The notes beneath the pieces were generated by a model. It had not been told where the DNA came from. It worked only from the letters and a program-made list of their open reading frames with translations, and searched no databases. A stretch of DNA of 27,696 nucleotides. Origin: Sperchopsis tessellata (taxonomy: Eukaryota > Arthropoda > Insecta > Coleoptera > Hydrophilidae). Where the stretch lies: positions 1 to 27,696 of the forward strand of contig JAWQRN010000619.1 in the NCBI GenBank assembly GCA_033557685.1, in the 5' to 3' direction. This document shows positions 1 to 10,610 of this stretch, piece after piece; the first letter of the stretch is position 1, and the number at the start of each line of letters is the position of its first letter. A program made the position numbers and the translations under genes.

Positions 1-190
1 GAAAGTATTTGCCAACTAAACGCCTCAATTGTTTCCTTGACCGGTTTTGCTGTGTGCGATGGTGCATTATCATGAAGTAAAATCACTTTGTATTGCCTCT
101 TTTGATATTCTAGTCATTTTTCACACAATGCTTGGTTCATATCCATCATTTGTTGTCGGTAACGTAACGACCTGGTATAGTAAGATTTGT
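1..190 (-). mobile_element. mariner transposase fragment (decayed)
   Basis: Read on the minus strand, this piece encodes a recognisable mariner (DD34D) transposase segment: VILLHDNAPSHTAKPVKET, which holds the second catalytic aspartate (HDNA), preceded by a stretch like RQQMMDMNQALCEK. A TGA codon interrupts the frame just before LEYQKRQ, so the copy is dead. The downstream third-aspartate block (SPDLAP-like) would lie outside the window, and nothing mariner-like is visible beyond about 190. The family assignment is firm from the motif; the boundaries are approximate. Confidence 0.8.
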
Positions 191-500
191 AGTTTTTGAT
201 TGCTGAAATTCGAGGTAAATATTAAATTTTTGATTACTGCAGTGTGTATTCATTCTTTATTGGTCGAAATGCGAGTACACGTGCTTACAGTGGTCCGAAT
301 CTGTAAGTTTTTTTTTTTTATCCATTTTATATTGTAAATAATTAATTTGCTGAAAAACTGTTTATATTATAAATTCTACTTGAAGTTTTAAAAGTTTGCT
401 TCACCACTTTAAAAAGCAATAGTACTCGTGTTTATTGATTACATTTCGCATCAACCATTATAAAACCTATAAATATACTGATCACTGGAATTTATTTATA
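190..500. other. AT-rich spacer, no gene seen
   Basis: This stretch lies between the mariner fragment and the first LINE. It has T-runs and short frames only. No conserved protein motif, RNA gene or repeat was recognised on either strand. Confidence 0.5.
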
Positions 501-2650
501 TTAGGAGATAGAAGCGGGATATAACAAGGTTACAATAGATGGCGAGATATGGAAATGGAATAGGGAAATGGAGAATTTTGAATTGGAACAGATAAAAAAC
601 TAGGAAAAAATATAGAAAAAGAAAACAAGATGACGAAAACGGCTAGGACTAATGACATGGATACGGGAAATGAAATAAATGCATATGGGATGGAGAATGG
701 AAATGAAAAGGCGAAGAATAAAGGGAAGGAAACAAAGCACAAAAAATGGGGCACATGGAACATAAAGAGTTTGAATGGGAAGGAAATGGAGATGTTCAAG
801 GAATTCGATAGAGCGAAACTAAAATACTAGTAATAACTGAGACAAAGAAAAAGAGAAAAGGGATAACAAAATTAGGAAATGAACATGTACTACTATGGAG
901 TGGAGTAAAAGAACAATAGAGAGCGGCGGCATTGGTTGCTTAATACACAGAGGTATCCGAAAAAATATTGATAGTAGAGTTTAAAAACGGGAATCAAACA
1001 CGATAATAGCAACATATGGACCTGGAGGTTGGAAATAAAGAAGCATTCTGGGAAGAGTTAACTGGCGTAGTGGAAAAGGCGAGAGAGGAAATGTACATAG
1101 CAGGGGACTTCAATGGTAGAGTAGGGAGAAGTGACAATGTACTTATAACTGTTCTAGGGAGACATGGAGAGCAAACAGAAAATAATAATGGTAGAAGACT
1201 GGTAGACTTCTGTATTGAACATGACTTGATAGTAACAAATATACACTTCGAACATAAAGAAATACATAAAGTGACCAGAGAGGAACCAAGCATGGGGGAC
1301 AAATCGATAATTGACTTCATATTGGCAGAAAGAGGAAAAAGGAAAAAGGTTATGAATGCCAGGGTCAAGAGGGGTTAATAAATAGGAAGTGATCATTACT
1401 TAGTGGTAGCCAAAATAAAAGATGACGGAATAGAGGAAAAGAAGAAAGATGCAGAAAAGATAATCAAAGCAAAACATGAAACCATATCATACAAACTACA
1501 TTAACTAGAGATGGCAAAGGAGTAAATGGGAGATCGTTAACAAACAAATTGAGGAAATAAGAGAAAACTTTAGTGATATGAAAATTGAAGAAAACACATT
1601 TAAAGAAGGCATTGTATCGGCAGCAAAAAGTGTGTGTGGCATAAGTGTGATAAATAAGAATAAGATGCAAACTGCATGGTGGACTGAGGAAATAAGGAAA
1701 CAGACAAGGATGAAAAAGGAAACGTGGAAGAAGTATCTAAATAATAGAAAAGGGGAAGACTACGAGATGTATTAGAACAAAGGAGCACAGTTAAAAACTT
1801 GGTACTGGAAGAAAAAAAAAGAAGACATAAAGAGAACTTGGGGAAAAATTGGAGAAAGACAGTAAGGGAAATCAAAAACTGTTCTATAAAGTAATGAAGA
1901 ATCTAAGAAAAAAGAAGAATATTGAAATGACATTAATCAAAAACAAAGAAAGGAAATTGCTTACTGAGGAAAAACAGATCATAGACCGATGGAAGGAGTA
2001 TTCTCAGAACCTACTGGGAGTAGGAGATAACAGAGACGAGCAAGGTCTGGAAAAACAAGTAAATGAAGATAAAAAAGAAAGCATAGATTCGGAGGATGAG
2101 GGAATAACAATGCAAGAATTAAATGAAGTGATAAATAGACAAGAAAGGAAAAGCACCTGAGCAAGACAAAATATCATCTGAGGTATTGAAAAATTTGGGT
2201 GAGGGAGGAAAAAAATGCTACTAGAAATATGCAATCAGGTATGGGTGGAAGAGAAGATACCAAAATATTGGGAGATGGGGATAATAGTACCAATATTTAA
2301 GAAGGGAGACAACAGAGATTGTAAGAATTATAGAGGAATCACACTTTTCGATACATTAACGAAATTATATGAACAAATACTAGAGAAAAAATTAAGAAAA
2401 ATAGTATAACCAACTTTGACAGAGTCACAAAGTGAGCACATTAAAACAAATCATGAATAGGAATATTGACAAAGGGAAAATAGTATACTTGGCGATTATG
2501 GACATGCAGCTTATAAAGAGAAACAAGTAATTGTGTAATAAGTAAAAATACGAAATCGGAAGCATTTAGGACGAAAGAAGGGGCTAGACAAGGATGAGGG
2601 CTGAGTCCTGTATTATTTATAGCATTCTTTGATGAAATTATTAAGGAATA
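500..2650 (+). mobile_element. decayed non-LTR retrotransposon (APE endonuclease + RT)
   Basis: This is an old LINE copy of the endonuclease/RT type often annotated in insects as craniofacial-development-protein-2-like; the exact clade is not settled. Endonuclease landmarks appear in order on the plus strand across frameshifts: TWNIKSLNGKE near 760, ITETKKK near 835, GDFNGRVG near 1105, NGRRLVDFCIEHDLIVTN near 1190, IIDFIL near 1310 and GSDHYLVVAKIK near 1390. RT landmarks follow: KISSEVLKNLGEGGKKML near 2170, IPKYWEMGIIVPIFKKGD near 2255 and NYRGITL near 2325. A truncated GARQG-GLSPVLF box lies near 2580. The block between GDNRDCKNYRG and GARQG is shortened, so the AFD catalytic box is missing, and many stops and frameshifts occur. 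It is non-functional. The 5' and 3' ends are approximate and no target-site duplication was identified. Confidence 0.85.
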
Positions 2651-3808
2651 TATTTGAAATGAAAAATAATCAGGTGAGTTAAAATAATATTCTTGGTAAA
2701 AATTAATCATTTTCTAATTATTTAAATGTTTTTCAATAAGCTGAGAAATGAGCAAATCATATCCAAATTGTTTTATTCATTTTAATAACCTAAATATAAA
2801 TGATTCAGTAAACAAAATCTATCATGATAAGACTTTTTGGCAAAATCCAAGATGGTCAAATGTATAGAAAATATAACTAACTCTTCTATAAAAAACAACT
2901 AATGAACAATAAAAAAAATTCCATATTTTTATATTTGGCTAAGCCCTAGCAAACCAATGAAACCTTTTCATCAATTACTAAAGAATTCAACATATATGAA
3001 TCCACAGGCAATAATACTACCAGTTTGCAACAATTACTAGACGCACTACAACAATTATACCAACTTCCAAAAAAATGTTTTTTTTTAAATTCTACTTTAA
3101 AAATAAAGCTTAATAAAAAAAAACCTTAATTTAACGAACTCAGAACATTTCTTTAAGTTAAATATTTAGAATTATATTTAATATCATAATGTAGTGTTAA
3201 AAAAATTTTGGGAAGCGTTTGAATTTAGCACGTTGTAGTTTTAGGAATTTTCATTTGTTTTCATTATGTTTGATGGATCTGAATTATGCAAGTATTAAGA
3301 AGGTATTGTGTATTTCATACATTTTTATGCAAACTTATAAATTCATTTTCCACAATTTTGAATTTCACTCCACTTTAATACAATATATTTAATCTCTGTT
3401 TCTAGTTATAATAGTATGTAGGTAATAAAGTAACCAAACTGGAGACTTATATGTTGATAATTATTTAAAAATACTTTGTATGATAATACGATTACAGAAA
3501 ATAAATATTAAATGTAGTTTGAAATATATCGGTATTATGGAATTTCTCAAGAATTTCCAAGAAATGTAAAAATTATTCCTCGATTCTCGAGAAATAAAAA
3601 ACCACAAAAAATGAGTAACCCTTGTGTGTAGTATGTTTACCTAAATGTCATGTAATATTAAAGCTAGACAAGGCTTAAAAAAGTTGAAACATTGTAAAGT
3701 AAATTTGTTGACATCATCCTTTCTCCGAAATTCGATGAAAAAGAATTAGATGTTAAAAAGTTATAGACGGGTAACGATCTATTATTTTCTCATATAAATA
3801 AAATATAC
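2650..3808. other. AT-rich intergenic or intronic DNA
   Basis: No protein motif was recognised here. It was searched on the minus strand for the remaining exons of the SLC66A3-like gene, in particular the second PQ-loop with its SK..QL and LTW motifs, and none was seen. If that gene is intact, this is intron. It holds A/T runs and nothing else that can be supported. Confidence 0.45.
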
Positions 3809-4035
3809 CTACCACTAAAAATGTTAATAATTCTCGAGGCAAAATTCCCAGCAGAAACCCTGAGGCTATTGAAAAATATGTTATGGCACCTATTGCAGCT
3901 TTAATATTTAGTTGCTTTTTATAAAATAGCACACATGCTATTAAGATTATTTCTTGAAATAATATTATGGGATATTCCATGTATGATAATAAAGCATATC
4001 CACTTCGGAAATTATATGAAAACATTATAGTATAA
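3809..4035 (-). CDS. SLC66A3: SLC66A3-like exon 2 (transmembrane helices)
   Basis: The exon follows a good polypyrimidine acceptor ending TTGTAG. It encodes two to three hydrophobic segments, including EIILIACVLFY and AAIGAITYFSIASGFLLGIL, separated by the conserved YMEYPI block. Its 3' boundary could be 3809 or 3813 because two GT donors lie four bases apart. Confidence 0.7.
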
Positions 4036-4284
4036 CTACAAAACAAAATAAGAAAATTAGTCAAGGCAATTGTTTAAAAAGAAAAACAAAACTTACCTTG
4101 ACAACTCCATAAGTAGGCCTATTAAATTTATGCCATGGGCATTTTTCACCTGTACTATGTTGATAATTTGAGGAATTTTTAAAATAAAACATGTTGCTAT
4201 GGTTATTATACTCAGAACATCGGATATAACCTGAATTGCGTCGAATTCTTCTTTTTGCAGAGGCATTTTAATTTTCTTCAACAC
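3809..4284 (-). CDS. SLC66A3: SLC66A3/PQLC3-like PQ-loop membrane protein, 5' part (exons 1-2)
   Basis: Two minus-strand exons encode the N-terminal portion of a PQ-loop repeat protein. Exon 1 is 4097-4284 (62 codons plus AG; donor GTAAGT). Intron 1 is only 61 bp (4036-4096; acceptor TTTTGTAG). Exon 2 starts at 4035, completes a Ser codon and gives SYTIMFSYNFRSGY then YMEYPIILFQEIIL. The first PQ-loop is ILKIPQI at residues 34-40, followed by NAHGINLIGLLMELSS. The order and spacing match vertebrate SLC66A3 (LKLPQI, LLLELAG, YLEYPILIAQ), a roughly 200-residue multi-pass membrane protein of the PQ-loop family, whose characterised members are mainly lysosomal or organellar transporters. The exon 2 donor is ambiguous: GTATAT after 3809 or GTAGGT after 3813. 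About 137 residues are present. The second PQ-loop was not found, so the gene either continues beyond the left edge across a LINE-filled intron or is broken. A second in-frame Met at 4266 could also be the start. Confidence 0.8.
4097..4284 (-). CDS. SLC66A3: SLC66A3-like exon 1 (start codon, first PQ motif)
   Basis: This exon carries the ATG at 4284, a hydrophobic helix (VLSIITIATCFILKI), the PQ dipeptide at residues 38-39 and the donor at 4096-4095. It ends with two bases of a Ser codon, which exon 2 completes in frame. Confidence 0.8.
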
Positions 4285-4860
4285 TTTAATTCATATAGAA
4301 ATAAATCACTCCAATTTAACCAACATAACCCAAGACTGGGAAGTTTGACATTTGAACTACGAATGTTTCTCTAGGTGAAAATACGTATGCGCACAATCAC
4401 GGTGCTAAGTTCAAAATATGTAATAGTTTTCGTCCTCGAGTTACAAGAATTAAATTCTTTTATTATATAATGCTATTATGTTAATTTAAAACAAAAAAAA
4501 GTGAATTCTTGATTGCGGTAGCCTTGAACTAGGTACGGTTTATATTTAATTTATGTGTTAGAAATAGAGGAGTATTTATACTTATTAGCGGAGATTTATC
4601 TCTGATGTAAGGTGTTTGTTTCAGCAGTTTTTGAATACTGATAGTTTTTATTTTTGGAACTTTCAAATACAATACAATATTTGAAAAGTTTCAGATACAT
4701 TTTGTATTATATTTGGAAAAGAGAGACGAAAATCTACAAAAATTGAAACAGTATAGGGAATTTTAGATTATGAAGTAATTAACAGAATACAACGTTGTTC
4801 ACTAACAAACGCGAGCTCAATTTTCTCTGGCCACAATACCGATACCTTAAGATTTGAAGA
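4285..4860. other. upstream flank of the SLC66A3-like gene
   Basis: This stretch would hold the 5' UTR and promoter of the minus-strand gene starting at 4284. No TATA box or initiator can be assigned with confidence. The rest is AT-rich, with no coding motif. Confidence 0.35.
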
Positions 4861-5460
4861 AAACTTAAACTTTTTTGTTTTTTTTTTGCTTTAGCGATCT
4901 TCATCGCTTCCCTGCATAGTCTTTCTTTTGGAGTTCCTTTCGAAATTTGGCGATCACAGCAACATCATCAGTGTACGCTATACATTGATTATCTTCTCAA
5001 ACGATATGTTGAAGAACAGCGCCGACAAATGCTCTCCTTGCCCCAAACCTCTTGTTCTCTGAATAATTCTGATGTGGCATCCTGTGTTTTTATTTTGTCT
5101 CGGTTCCTAGCAGAGCCATTGCGGTCGTATTTCTCAATTTCTCTGGTATTTATGGTCATAGGCTTGCTTAAAGTATACAAAGATTGCATGTATGATGTTA
5201 ATATGTAATTGTTTAATTGTGGTTATTTAAGTGCAAAAATCTGGTCCGTAACCAATCTGTTTCCCCTGAAACCCATCTGGTTTCCTCAAACTATTTCCTT
5301 TGCATATTTATACATCTACTCTTTTATTTTAGTTGCTAATATTATGTATCTTGAATCCAAGGGAGCGATTCCTTTGTAATTTTCGCATTTGGTTTTATCA
5401 TCTTTTTTGAAAATTGGGCATAACATTGCTGTTGACCACCTTCTAGCACATGTAAGTGTA
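4860..5460 (-). mobile_element. LINE reverse-transcriptase relic
   Basis: On the minus strand, RT motifs appear in the correct order over shifted frames. First comes STAMLCPIFKKDDKTKCENY followed by KGIAPLDSRYIILATKI (about 5445-5320), then an NQMGFRGNRLVTDQIF block (about 5275-5225), then RIIQRTRGLGQGEHLSALFF (about 5070-5010), then YTDDVAVIAKF (about 4985-4940), which corresponds to the YADD catalytic box with Thr in place of Ala. This is a decayed endonuclease-RT type LINE, distinct from the copy at 500-2650 and in the opposite orientation. The middle part, which should hold the AFD box, is reduced. The ends are approximate. Confidence 0.75.
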
Positions 5461-6960
5461 TACGAGATTGAATAGTATGAGCGTTCATTGTACACAGTCA
5501 GTCATGACAAATTGGACAACTTTCAATGTTAGCACCACTCAAGTGAGACTTATTACCTATCTTAAAGATCTGTGCTTCTTTTGCACATATACATAAATAT
5601 ATGTAGACATTGTTGAAGGTTTCTTGAAATTTTAGTAGCTAGTTGCATTGAATGCACGTTATTTTAGGCAGTCAAATAGTAGACGCAACATCGCTGGTGC
5701 ATTCTGCTTTAAAGTTTCAAAAAATTACAGAATTTTGTTCATTGTTGATAGGGCCCAAATCTAAACGAAGACAAACACTTACTTGTGTAATTTATTTAAA
5801 AACTCTATAGGAATTCCCATCTTTCCAACCTTAAATAGATATTTTACTACATTATAAACGAGGAACATAAAGAGTTAAAGATGCCGAGTAACGATAATCA
5901 AAACAACAATGGTGGAATCAAATGCTACCCTAATGTGACGTTAACATAACCTCAAATTTTATGAATTAAATTTAAAATTACGCAAAAGAAATGCCTAATT
6001 TTGCATATATTTATTAATTTCTTTTTATAAATACTAATAAGATTTTATTTATGGACTTTTATTATAATTTTTTTCGATAAATAAAATTTTTAAATCCTAA
6101 GTTAGCCAAAATTTCATTTGATCTCTTTTCATACACCCAAGGTTTCACAATAAAATTCATAGCCTTCTAGACATATTGCATTAATTATTGTTATTAACGC
6201 AATATTTATTAAATATGGAAATTTTTAATGTGAGAAAACGTAGCAAAGGTGAAGAAAGATTCGATTTATATTTCTTCATAGTTTTCAGTACAGTACAGAA
6301 AACTGTAAATCAGAGAAGGTAGCTAATAAAATATCTTATTCCCTAAAGGAAAACAAAATCGCAAGATAATGCAACTTTGGTATAGGTCCTTTTCGCCTTC
6401 ATCTTCTACGTAAAAGTTAAAGTAGGTTTTAGAGTATGGTTTCCAAAGAACCTGGTTTGAATGCTAGCTTCCTGTAATTAAACCTGGCTTCTTTATAGAA
6501 CCACAAAAAATGTTTAAATCCATATTATGTAACTACTGCCCAATATTTACGCCACTGAGCGAAACACCTAGTACTCAAACCTGCCAGAAGGTAGGGGAGA
6601 CACTCACGAAAGCAATAAATCCAGAACCCCCTCAAATTGTTGAGAATTGATTTCGCCTGGCATAAACAGCCTGTGATAGTGCAACTATAGAGTTCAACAA
6701 CAAGGGTTCTACCCGCAGTTCGGAATGAAGTTATACAGAAGCGCAAAGTATTCGGACGATTAATATATCCGCTATAAATATTCATATTGTGAACCATGCA
6801 CTCTAAAAATAATTGCACTTTAAATTTATTGAACCATTATTTGTGAACCTAGTAAAAACATTACAATATATTTCAAAATTCATTGGCTTGCGGTTACAAA
6901 AATTTGGTGACGTTAAAATCCCTAATCTTAATAGATTGTATGGGTGTCATACCATTACCA
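5460..6960. other. unassigned intergenic DNA
   Basis: This is mostly AT-rich and no gene was recognised. A stretch at about 6540-6780 is less AT-rich and holds an open minus-strand frame of 97 codons, but its translation resembles no family I recognise. It may be part of an old repeat. Confidence 0.4.
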
Positions 6961-7960
6961 CTAGCCTTGAATAGAGTGAACTGCGTTTTGTAGATGACAA
7001 GGTTGTATTGGGAAAGACTGAGAGTGACTTATAGCACAACATGAAAGTGTGTAAAGAGAAATTGGAAAGATGTAAGATGAAAATCAATACCATCATTCTG
7101 GAATCGAGACAAGTGTCTGGGGACAGTCATAAATGAGTGTGGATGGATCGATGTAAAGCTAAATGAGAGAATTAGTGTGGCGGGATGACTCTTCAATACG
7201 CTGAGGAGGAACTTTTTGGAAACAGGATATTCCTAGAGAAACCAAGGTGGCCATATTCAATACTGTATTTTCATCGGTTCTAACACACGATTGCCAGTCA
7301 TGGACTCTAAAAGACAGATAAGAGCAAACTATAGAGTATGGAAATCAGGTTTTTAAGGAAAATGATGGGCAAAACAAGAAGGGACAGAGTGAGAAACGAG
7401 ACGTATAGGACACTACTGAAAACAAGACCTGTTATAGAGACCATTTTATGTTAATTGTATCATTAATCATCTCATAAATCATTACTCAGCCACGGATCTA
7501 GGAAAACGGAATATTACTTTCTGTTGTGTTTCATACGTTCACGTGTAAATTATTACATTGCAAGGCTTCCTATATGGATTTATATTGAAAGAAGAATAAC
7601 AGAGTAGAGGTAGAAAAAAAAATTACTGGATTATGGGTGGTCGTCCAATGACAAGATCCCAAAAGAAATGTGTCAGTGTCAATGTACAGTAACCGATCAT
7701 GAAAACCGCCGTTTCTGTGACTGGTTTTAAAAACTGTGGTTTTGGGTTGGGTTTTACAACCAGTATTCGGTTTTCATAACTGGAATTCGAATTTTTCGAC
7801 AAATTGAAAACCACGGTTTTCAGTGGTGACGAATTCGTCAACAGCCCCAGTACGGACACATTAAAAGGTTGGGGCTAGAAAGAATGGCACGAAAAACTTA
7901 TGAAGCAAGAACACTAGGAAGGCCCAGAGACGAACGGAAATTCAACAGGCTGTGGAAGGA
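6960..7960 (+). mobile_element. C-terminal fragment of a LINE, split by an insertion
   Basis: The plus strand from about 6975 encodes FVDDKVVLGKTESDL, the RT catalytic box with the Ala of the usual ADD changed to Val, then MKVCKEKLERCKMKIN and, near 7345, RFLRKMMGKTRRDRVRNE. The frame then breaks. The expected continuation reappears from 7861 as LKRLGLERMARKTYEA and GRPRDERKFNRLWKEE, the usual C-terminal tail of this LINE type. The roughly 410 bases between are foreign to the element. The parent type is the same broad endonuclease-RT group as the copy at 500-2650, but it cannot be shown to be the same family. Confidence 0.75.
7455..7860. mobile_element. insertion inside the LINE tail, possible TTAA-flanked element
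   Basis: This is the block that interrupts the LINE tail. TTAA occurs on both sides (7451-7454 and 7861-7864), which could be a target duplication, but no convincing terminal inverted repeat was seen, so the class is uncertain. The right half (about 7700-7830) carries many copies of AAAACC or its complement in both orientations. Confidence 0.35.
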
Positions 7961-8019
7961 AGAGATTTATATTAAATATAAAAATGCATCTACGTAAACT
8001 TTTATAGATATTTACAAAC

Positions 8020-10610
8020 AACAACATCGGCATAATGCTGGTTTCGGAAACCCACTTTACAAACCGAACCTTTCTTCGAATAAAGAGATACAGGATCTAA
8101 AGTGCCAATTACCCAGACGGTACAGCACATGGAGGATCTACTGTCATAATAAGAAACTGTAAACGTGGTTTTGTTCTTGCTGGTGAAATTAAAATACGTA
8201 AATACAATTTAACACTTATATTTACAAAAGAAATAAAATAAATATAAAATGTACAAATATGCTGGTAAAAATTAAAGAATTGAAATTATTCGGCGTGTAC
8301 TGCTTCTCGTGTGGTCGTTATCGAAGTGGCTGATAAAAAATGGTAAACAGTGTCCTCTGCTGGCCACCTGAGAGGGAAAATTAAAATACTTGTTACAAAA
8401 CACAATAAAACATTATGAAGCTGCAAATCATCAAATAGCGGAAATTCAAGCTACAAATGTAATCATAAATGACAAACACGGTGAGATATGTGTTTCAGCT
8501 ATCCACGGTTCTCCTAGACATGGAATCGTCAAGGTTGCGTTTGCTCGATTCTTTGCCACTCTTGGCAATAGATTCCTCACAGGAGGAGACTACAACGCCA
8601 AACATATAATAACCTTAACACTTTATCAAACTGTAAACCAACATACTGGCCAAGTGACAAAAAAAAAAGACACCAAATGTCCTTGATTTTTGTGTTCTTA
8701 AAGGTATTCCCTTGGACCACTTGCGAGTGTAAGAGAACTTTAATCTCTCCTCAGACCATTCATCTGTCCTAATCCAGCTGAGCTCAGTCATAATCCACAA
8801 ACTGAAACCAGCCTTTCTGACAAATAAGAAAACAAACTGGGACCTATTCCAAATCCTTTTAAAGGAAGAAATCAACACGAATGTCTCACTCAAAACAGCT
8901 TTTGAAATAGATGAGGCAGCGGAAAATCTTACTAGAAGCATTCAACTTGCAGCTTGGGAATCTACTCCTGTTCAAGAAACCGCAAATAAGCCTCAAGACT
9001 TTTCAGACATAGTCAAAGAGGCACTACTGGTGAAGAGAAAGCTGGGGAGATTCTGGATGTCCACTAGATAAAAAAGGTATAACAAATCTGCTCGAGACCT
9101 CAAAAGCCTGTTTTTGGAAGGAAAAAACAAAAATATTCAAACTTATCTGGAAGAACTAACACCAACAATGGCCACGGAGTATTCACTGTGGAGGGCTACA
9201 GCAAAATTCAAGAAAATATCTCTCCAATAAGAATGAATGATGGCTCATGGGCTAGAACGGATAACAAACGTATTTGCCTAGTACCTAGAAAAATCTTTCC
9301 AACCATTGCCTTCCCAAATATTGCAAGAGGAGGAAGAAGAAATTGTTTCAGTCTTGGAATACCATAAGCCATTACCCTAAGTGAGGTCAAAAACATGATT
9401 AGGAAGAACCTCAAACCAAAAATAGCGCCTGGCTACGACCTCATCACTGGCATGGTCATCAAACATTTACCAGAAAAAAGTGCTGATGGCACTCACCCAC
9501 CTATTCAATGCAATACTAAGAACTGGACACTTTCCATCCCAGTGGAAGGTAGTCCATATCATTCTTATACCAAAATCTGGGAAACCAACCACAGAAGCTT
9601 CTTCCTATCGCCCAATAAGTTTACTCCCAGTGGTGTCAAGTCTTTGAAAAGATATTCCTAAAAAGATTACAATCGGAAGTATGCGAACTCCATCTAATTC
9701 CGGAGCACAAATTTGGCTTCAGAGATCAGCACGCAACTATAGAGCAGGTCCATCGAGTAGAAGAGCAAATCATCAACACCTATGAGAGAAAGAAATACTG
9801 TTCAGCTGCTTTTCTGGATATCACGCAGGCCTTCGACAGGGTCTGGCACCAGGAACTGTTGAGCAAATTGAATACAAAATTGCCAGAAACATATTTCCGG
9901 GTACTTCAATCATACCTATCCAATAGATTCTTCATGGTTAAACATCCAGAAGAAGTAACAGAATAACATCCCATTAAATCTGGCGTGCCACAGGGAAGTT
10001 TTCTTGGGCCAGTGCTTTACCTTCACTCTCCGGAGAGAGTTCTGTCCAGCTGTCACCCGTAACGGCCTACAACTACCACAATGCAAAGTACCTAGGTATG
10101 CATTTGGACACATTTCCAAGAAAAAAAAAAAGATTGTACTGGTTAATCGGTTGTTAATCTAAACTCTTGCTAAACAACAAACTAACAGTGTATAAAACCA
10201 TCTTAAAACATGTCTGGGCTTACGGCTCTCAACTATGGGGTACAGCTAGTGCCTCGAACATCCTGAAGCCGCAACAATCCCTGTCAAAAACTCTGCGAAT
10301 AATCAAAGATGCCCCATGGCTCATTACCAATGAATCCCTACACAAAGATCTAATATGCTACAAGATGTCAAGTGCATGAGCGGCAAATACTTATCGCGAC
10401 TCAATCATCATCCCAATGCGTACGCTGTCAACCTTCTTAACAATAGTACTGCAGGCCACCGCCTGAAACGGCTCAACCCATTGGACATAGCAAACAGATG
10501 ACAATTGCACAGCTGAGACTGAATGTGTTTGCTAAGTGGCACCCAGATAATATATGTAATACATAGGACGACTCTCATTATTACAACTAGCAATCAATGT
10601 GCTAAATAAA
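8020..10610 (+). mobile_element. Jockey-clade non-LTR retrotransposon, copy A (5'-truncated, degenerate)
   Basis: Plus-strand fragments of a Jockey-type ORF2 are collinear with copy B at 26440-27600. Endonuclease: MLVSETHFT near 8035, YPDGTAHGGS near 8120, GGDYNAKH near 8585. RT: APGYDLITGMVIKHLPEKS near 9425, IPEHKFGFRDQHATIEQVH near 9700, AAFLDITQAFDRVWHQELL near 9810, KSGVPQGSFLGPVLYL near 9975. The C-terminal end includes NNKLTVYKTILKHVWAYGSQ near 10170 and NHHPNAYAVNLLNNS near 10400. The segment between the VPQGS box and YLGMHLD is deleted, removing the catalytic ADD box. The 5' part, including ORF1, is missing. About 60 bp of the endonuclease, present in copy B, is deleted at 8610, and a 240-bp insertion sits at 8158. 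It cannot move on its own. The 3' end is not sharply defined: an AATAAA lies near 10603. Confidence 0.9.
8158..8397. mobile_element. 240-bp insertion in Jockey copy A with AAAC duplication
   Basis: Alignment by eye to copy B (26565-26590) shows that copy B runs straight through while copy A carries 240 extra bases. The insertion is flanked by the same 4 bases, AAAC, at 8154-8157 and 8398-8401. It starts TGTAAACG and ends TTGTTACA, an imperfect terminal inverted repeat. It has no coding capacity, so it is most simply a short non-autonomous DNA transposon. The superfamily was not identified. Confidence 0.6.

Noticed and set aside
1154..1396. minus-strand frames opposite the first LINE
   Set aside because: They are antisense to the endonuclease domain, which is recognisable on the plus strand.
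6700..6725. tRNA-like T-arm (GGGTTCTACCC)
   Set aside because: No matching acceptor stem, D-arm or anticodon arm could be placed around it on either strand.
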